From Balaenoptera acutorostrata (Eukaryota; Chordata; Mammalia; Artiodactyla; Balaenopteridae), in NCBI RefSeq assembly GCF_949987535.1, contig NC_080070.1:13459770-13523769 (forward strand): DNA of 64,000 bases. The letters are read 5' to 3'. Below are positions 58,241 through 64,000 of this stretch, one piece after another. Below the pieces are notes generated by a model that was not told where the DNA came from, did not search any database, and saw only the letters and a program-made list of their open reading frames with translations. Position 1 is the stretch's first letter; every line of letters starts with the position of its first letter. The position numbers and the translations under genes are program-made.

Positions 58241-58359
58241 ACATCGTATCAGAACAAATTAACATAACATTTAATCTTATTTTAGCACCAATAACCACAG
58301 GAATTGCTACCTCTGAGGGCAGAGGCGGTGTTGGAACCCTGCAGTACACATCACTCCTT

Positions 58360-58540
58360 GTCTAACCAATCAGAAAGCACTATGCAAATGAAAGGTAAAT
58401 CAATTTATATTGACTGAGCAATAATAATCTGGTGGACCATAAACACTCCAGGTGTTTGAGAGTTTTTATGGCTACAGTCCCTGTCTAACGACCATATATA
58501 AAATGTACTCACCAAATCAGCTCATTCTCTTTTGCTCCGT
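58360..58540 (+). promoter_or_regulatory. CCAAT - octamer - TATA cluster
   Basis: CCAAT at 58,366-58,370, a perfect octamer ATGCAAAT at 58,382-58,389, and TATATAAA at 58,495-58,502, all on the plus strand. Octamer plus CCAAT upstream of a TATA box is the layout of histone H2B-type and some lymphoid promoters. No histone or immunoglobulin coding sequence follows. A promoter is possible, as is an LTR promoter remnant. Confidence 0.3.
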
Positions 58541-58559
58541 AACACAGGGCTCAGGACGC

Positions 58560-59200
58560 AATATTTTAAATGAATCCAACCTTGTCATATTGGCTCTTTG
58601 AAATGCTTTGAGAATGCCCAGGGGTTGTCTGCTTGCATTTTATTCTGTTTGCTGCACTTAAGACCTCACTTCTTGTCTCCACCCCGCTTCTGTCCCCGCC
58701 CCACCGAAAGACGTTTCTTCAAATCTAAAGAAAGCCTTGGGGCAGGAGGGAGAGGTGGGCAATAGTGGACTGAGCCCTGGTGTAAGGGACAGAGCTTGTC
58801 ACTGCCACCTCCTAGAAGACCCAGTCTGCCTGTGGCCACCGCTCTTTACAGCACAGCCCCTTTTAGCATTTAAGGAAAGTAAGGGATTGAGAAAACAGCT
58901 CCAAATATTGGTGAGATGCTATTAGCAGGTGACTGGACCAGGTGACAAGAAGTTGTGGAGATCTTTATTCTTGACGAAGAGAAGGCCTGTCTGCCCCTCT
59001 TTCCATCCTAAGATAAAGGACGTCTGGATAAGGGATAAGCTGGTGTTCCTACAGCTGAAGAAAGTGACTTGCTTTGGCCTCTAGAACTCTGACGGGTCAT
59101 CGGGGCCATGCCCAGGGGCAGCACTGACCCTCTGGGGCAGATGTGATATGTATTTGACAAGCAGTGGTCCTCTCCTCTAAGCGGGTGAGCAACTTCCAGA
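58560..59200. other. Unassigned sequence
   Basis: Unique-looking. Precedes the candidate leader exon; nothing further supported. Confidence 0.4.
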
Positions 59201-59207
59201 GGCCAGG

Positions 59208-59298
59208 ATGGCAGCCTGGACGTTGCTCCTGTGTTTTCTACTCGGGGCCAACACCGACCTCCAGCATCTGCCTGCCATGAGATCTGTGTGACTCACAG
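59208..59298 (+). other. Candidate signal-peptide exon (unproven)
   Basis: ATG at 59,208 has a strong Kozak context (A at -3, G at +4). It opens a 27-codon frame starting MAAWTLLLCFLLGA, which looks like a secretory leader (short N-region, Leu/Phe/Cys core, Gly-Ala). It ends at TGA 59,289-59,291. Seven bases later comes a near-consensus 5' splice site, CAG|GTAAGG (intron GT at 59,299-59,300). A leader that stops just before a good donor could be a secreted-protein first exon spoiled by a small indel, or coincidence. I do not recognise the family and no second exon was matched with confidence. It is too short to be significant by composition alone. Confidence 0.25.
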
Positions 59299-59300
59299 GT

Positions 59301-61370
59301 AAGGGTGATTCCATTCCATCCCCTAATGAACAGTCTAGATCTTTGCTGTCCTACACGTCAGCCAGTGGCCGCGTGTGGTTACTGAACACTGGAAATGTGG
59401 CTGGTCCAAATTGAGATGTTTTCTAAGAGTAAAATTCACATTGGATTTCGAAGATTTCATTTGGAAAAAAAAAAAAAAGAATATAAGTAGCTCAGTAATT
59501 TTTATACTGGTTCCATGTTGAAATGATAATATTTTTGATATGTTGGGTTAAAATAGGTATTAAAATTAATCTCACCTATTTCTTTGGACTTTAAAAAATG
59601 GGGCTACTAGGATATTTAAAATTGCATATGTGGCTTGCATTGTACCTATTGGACAGCACTGTTCTAAACTGCCTTCCTGAAGCTGACCCTAGAGATGATC
59701 ACTGTGGACCATCAGAGAGGAGAAAGGTTTGGATTGAAGGTGTCATGAAGGAGGAGGGGTTAGGTCACTGACCAAGCTTGGTGTGAATCTGGAGCAGCTA
59801 GTCTTCTCTATCCTGTGGGGAGGCAGCTCTTTGTGCTATAGGATTACCTGCCCCTGTTTCTCTTTTCTACTTCCTCTTCTGGGTGCCCTGCCTTTTGGGG
59901 ATCCTTCTCTGCTGCCATGCTGAAGATGCCCTGTGATTCTGCCATTTCCCCTTCCAAAAGCTATCTTTACCTTAACCTCGTCTGCATCTACCCCCGCACC
60001 CCACCAAGGCTTTCTTCATCCTGATTCGGTCGCGTCCCTTGGCCAGACTCCCTGCTTCTGATAGTACAAGCTGGGGTGGCAGAGTAAGTCATAGATTCCA
60101 AAGCAATTCACATACATCATCTCCTTTGAAACTCTACCTCCTACCCCAGCGCAGCAAAGCTCTGTCGGTAACCGCGGTAAAATGACATCATCAAAGTGGG
60201 TGGAAAGGCATCTGAGAATGAAAAGGTAGATAAAAGGCTTTGGGCTCCAGCACACACTGGGTGTTAGCTCGAGGTCACTTTCCGAAGAGTCAAAGCGTGG
60301 GGGCGGGAGCAGCCAGGAGGGATTCTCCCAATGCACCTCCTGCAGTAAACACGGACCAGCACAGGCCTGAAGCCTCTCCAAAAATAGCAGCAGAACGGCC
60401 AGGGAGACTGGGAGCCCCAGGAGCCCCCAGCCCCGTTTGGCTGAGAGGACGCAGAGACCTGGTGAGGTAACCTCATTCGCCCAAGGCCCCGAGTGAGCCA
60501 GTTTAATAGCCAAGGCTATTAATACCACCCCCAGATCAGGTCTCTGTGTTGACCTTCACCTTTCACACTTGGATGACTTGCTTTTACTTTTTGAAAAATA
60601 TATTTTAAAGGTCCAAACCTTTAGAAAAGAGAGTTCCAAGCAGACACTCATTGACTGTCAGAGAAACAACCAGAAAAAAAAAAAACAACAAAACTCCTGC
60701 GCCAATGGCTTCCCTCCCTTCAAATCCCAACCCAGAGTTGGGATTTTAGGGCAGTCCACATAAGTCCTCGGAAAACCGAGGCCTACAGCAATGCATTTGT
60801 TTAGTCTCAATTCCCTCCCCCTTATTTTCAGTTCCCACTTTTATTTGTACATTTTTACAGATAGTCTTGACTAGCAAAACAGTCACACCATGGGTGGAAA
60901 GGGGAAAGGAGGAGGAGATGGAGTTGGTGAAAGCTCTTCAACGTGAAAGGCATCATTACAGTCACAGCGACACAGACACACAGATACATTCAGGCTAGAA
61001 AGGGTCTACGGGTGACCCGGAAAGGAAGGGAAATGCGCAGCCAGGAGAGGACAGCGGGACACAGAGTTCCTCCAGGAACAAACACCCGGTCCTTGGAAGT
61101 GAAGAGAGGGAGCTGCAATGGCTGAGGTTGGTGTCTGTCAGAGCGAGGCCAGGTTTGAGTTACTGCTGTGTAACTTACACCCAGTTTTCTGTTTCTCACT
61201 AGTGAACAACCATCCTCTGCGGTTGGGTGGTTCCCCCATCCCTGGCTGGGCTCCGACCATACTGGGAGTGTGACCTGGATTTCCCTTGGAGAAGGTCTCG
61301 CCATAACACGTAAGCTGATCCACTGCAAAGTGGAAAGCATGCAGACCCTTTGGGAAATGCTTTCTTTTCT
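59301..61370. other. Unassigned sequence
   Basis: 59,330-59,670 reads like a decayed repeat ('ttcacattggatttcgaaga'; A-run at 59,466). 60,240-60,480 is GC-richer and ends in CTG|GTGAGG. Minus-strand frame 60,016-60,528 (170 codons) has no recognisable domain and is not called. Confidence 0.4.
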
Positions 61371-61377
61371 TGTTTAG

Positions 61378-61580
61378 AACCTAGAATTCAGCTTTTCCCA
61401 AACAGGATCACGCCCAGAACAACTAGTGAATGCACCATCCGAAGGCCTTCCTATAAGAACCCACGTGCTTCTGATGAAGCCATCTGCTTCACCAACGGCC
61501 AAGAGAAAGAAGATCCCAGTTCCTTGAAGCTCGTTCCCATCGTAAACTTAAAAGACCATTTTAAATGCCTCAGGATCTGA
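61378..61580 (+). other. Candidate terminal coding exon (unproven)
   Basis: A strong pyrimidine tract and acceptor (ctttcttttcttgtttag, AG at 61,376-61,377) precede a frame open for ~68 codons to TGA at 61,578-61,580. Its composition is protein-like and not low-complexity (for example SYKNPRASDEAICFTNGQEK). It falls in no repeat I can name. It could be the last exon of a plus-strand gene, but I do not recognise the family. A frame of this length is also expected by chance several times in 64 kb, so confidence is low. Confidence 0.2.
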
Positions 61581-61599
61581 TTTGCCCCACCACTTGGGC

Positions 61600-64000
61600 A
61601 CGGACAGCTAGAAATGACGTTAGGAGAATGGTAAAACAGTAAATAACTGAGGCCTCAACTGTGTGCCTTAACAGTTAACTGTTTTCGCTCACTTACGCCA
61701 TTTGCCACATATGGTTTACTTATTCCATCACCTCTGGGAATAATAAAGAGGATTAAGAGTGCTCTTTGCAAAACTGGCTTTGGACACAAGGAAGGAAGGC
61801 TGGGAATGGGTAAATTAAGGAGCCGACTTCTCTGAGGAAGCCGGATGGTCAAATAAAATCTAGGTGCTTAATTTGGATAGTACAGTCCTGTTCAGTGGCC
61901 AAGATGACCCCTCGTTCTAGATTATCCTTTCCGCGGTGAGGCTCAGAGACCACGTGGAAAAATTCCATTCAGTGGGGGCTTGGCCGCTGCAGGAGAATTT
62001 GAACAGTGCATAATTCATACACTTCATGTTTGCAAATCACTTTGCAATTTCTTTGTCACCCTTAATATACCATGAGGTAAAGTGTTATCTCTATCCTCAT
62101 TTTGTGGATGAGGAAGTTCAAGTATGGAGAATACACAGTGCCCAGAGTCACAAATGATTTTAGCTCACAGCTGAAATGAAATGTACAGTAATTGCATTAT
62201 ACAAGTGTAGCTGAATTCGTGAGTTACTCTGGCTTCAGTGCTCTTACACCTATCATTAGATTGATGTGGCACTCAAAAAAAAAAAAAAAAAGAGAGAGAG
62301 GGAGGGAGGGAGGAAGGAAGGAAGGAAGGAAGGAAGGAAGGAAGGAGAAACAGAAAAAGGAAAGAAATCCCAAAGTTGGAATCTTTTAGCTCTGTTCCAC
62401 CCTGCCCCTAAGCTCTGGCATTGAGCCTCTTCAAAGGCCTGTTTGCTACCTCTGGGGGCTCAGGGCCCTGTGCCCTCACTGCCATGAACATAGGGTCAAC
62501 TCCACGCAGACCAATGTAGTTCTGTGGTCATGGGCTGCACCCCTGGCCCCAACTGCCAACCCAGAGACAACCACTGATGGGGAAGTGTTGGTTATATGAC
62601 CATTATGATGCCCAGAGCCATGGGATGATGAACAATCTTCTAAGGTTTCTTTTCTTTTGTATTTTATTTTTCTAATTTTCTACAATGAACATGTATTATT
62701 CAGGGAAAAAAAATCAAATAGCCAATAATAATGTAGTCTAAGAACTAACGCTAATGTTTAAGAAATATTTTGCACCATGGAGACATTGATGAAAAGAGGG
62801 AAAACCCAGCCCACCAAGGTGACCACGTTGAGGGAAACCAGAAACTTTTGTGACCATCAACTCAGGTGGTCTTGTTTAAAAATCTGTCCCCTTACTCTAC
62901 TGTATAACAGCTGGAAGACAGCACAGAAGCCAACCCGGCTGTTAATGCACCAACTACTTCTATCTGTGGTGAAATCACTCCATGACTCATCATCTTTCCC
63001 TGGAAAGGGCTGGGTGTGTCCACGGGAAAGGTTCTTCCCTAGAGCAGAGGGGACATTTTCAGAAGAGTAGCTTCCCTTTAGCTACAAGAATCAAGCAAAC
63101 ATCCCACACATATCACACCAAAGATGACCACAGTGTATTTCTTCCCACTCCTTCCCCCCCAAAACTTGAAAATCAATTCGTTAATGCTCTCAGAATAAGC
63201 CAGGTGAAGACAGAGTCAATTCTAAACGCCTCTGGGTGATGTACTTGATTCCATTATCCTGAATCTGAGTCAGGTGGGCAGCTTTGGAGACGGAAGCAGC
63301 ACATCTTCCCATTAAACCGGGACAACTACACGTGGTTCTTTCATTTTAGACCTCTCGTGGTGACAGTGGATGAACATTAAGATGTGGGGCGCCGACCGAA
63401 GAGTCTCAGGACGTCTTCTTCCCTTATCGAAAGAGAGGCAAGCATTGCTAGGTGCAACCACTCACTCCCAACAAGAGAGTATACCCAAGTGGCACGAGGG
63501 CCCAGGGTGCTGCACATGGACGCGTGACTGAGGAAGGCTTTGTCTTGATTTGGTGGAGTTGTCGAGTGTTTGTGACTTTGTGATCCCTGAAATCGCAAGG
63601 GTGTTATCGTTGAAAGGCTGGGACTTGGAGGAGGATTGAAGCTGGAACAGGCACGTTTGAAATTTTTTTACGCTTTGATGCCAGGGTGTCACAGAACTCC
63701 TTATGAAACCTACAGCCACAGCAAACAAGGAAGGGGGCTGCTTGGAGTGGATGAGCCTCTCTAAAGACAGATTCCTTAACTATTTTAATGGGTCGTAGTT
63801 GATGCAGAGGGAAAGTGGAAGTGAGTGGACAGAAAGGAACAGAAATCAGAAGAAGAAACCAAAACTCTCAAAATGGGGGAAGAAATAGGACCTCTTTCTA
63901 AGGCAGACACCCCACTTTCCTGAATCCCCAGGGTCCTAGGGCAGGGAAGGAAATAAAAGGCCCTGTGCTCAAGGTCAACTTTCACGGAGCTCAAAACACA
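61600..64000. other. Mostly unassigned sequence
   Basis: Contains a weak antisense MIR trace at about 62,030-62,150 ('tatcctcattttgtggatga') and the A/GGAA tract at 62,275. 63,370-63,620 has more CpG than its surroundings. No gene recognised. Confidence 0.4.
62275..62345 (+). repeat. Poly(A) then (GA)n/(GGAA)n tract
   Basis: About 17 A, then gagaga, ggga and about nine ggaa units in a row. GGAA arrays are typical ETS-factor binding microsatellites. Confidence 0.9.

Noticed and set aside
60016..60528. 170-codon minus-strand frame
   Set aside because: No recognisable domain, no start context or splice context that stands out, and an overlapping plus-strand frame of similar quality.

Overview
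This is a stretch of mammalian nuclear DNA, most likely from a whale or dolphin (hippopotamus is the alternative). The main evidence is six copies of a tRNA-derived SINE whose head (cttccctggtggcgcagtgg) and B-box (ggttcgagccc) are the CHR type known from Cetacea, hippo and ruminants. I see no ruminant BovB LINE or Bov-tA SINE, no pig PRE-1, and no primate Alu. The L1 3' ends are of the cetartiodactyl type. I recognised no host protein-coding gene with confidence, so the window reads as intergenic or deep-intronic DNA filled with transposable elements.

Layout. 1-9,090: nested MaLR LTRs, a CHR SINE, an old L1 split by an LTR, and an ancient dispersed repeat split by a CHR SINE with a perfect 13-bp target-site duplication (TSD). 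9,095-17,110: an ancient repeat interrupted by L1 3' ends, which are in turn interrupted by a near full-length L1 (10,405-16,311, 12-bp TSD). 17,110-22,550: mostly unique sequence with a CpG-rich, promoter-like block (about 18,340-19,440). 22,550-37,600: MIR, MER5-type, MLT1 and L1 fragments, a 111-bp tandem duplication at 32,746, and two RFX-type X-box matches near 35.1 kb. 37,608-38,930: one MIR hit twice, first by an L1 with 5' inversion and apparent 3' transduction, then by a CHR SINE. 39,060-42,305: an MLT1 LTR, unique DNA and an L2 end. 42,320-49,930: a second long L1 with decayed ORFs and UTRs unlike the first. 49,930-64,000: SINEs, a truncated L1, MIR, MER5, two older ERV-type LTRs, a CCAAT-octamer-TATA cluster at 58.4 kb, and two unproven exon candidates (59,208 and 61,378).

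How the parts relate. Most of the architecture was built by L1 reverse transcription, which made the L1 copies and also mobilised the SINEs. Both long L1s carry recognisable ORF1 and ORF2, but each is broken by frameshifts and stops, so neither should be autonomous. Repeat family names come from remembered consensus features and should be confirmed with RepeatMasker. No new multi-gene system is visible. The most informative observations are the insertion histories that can be read directly from TSDs, inversions and tails.
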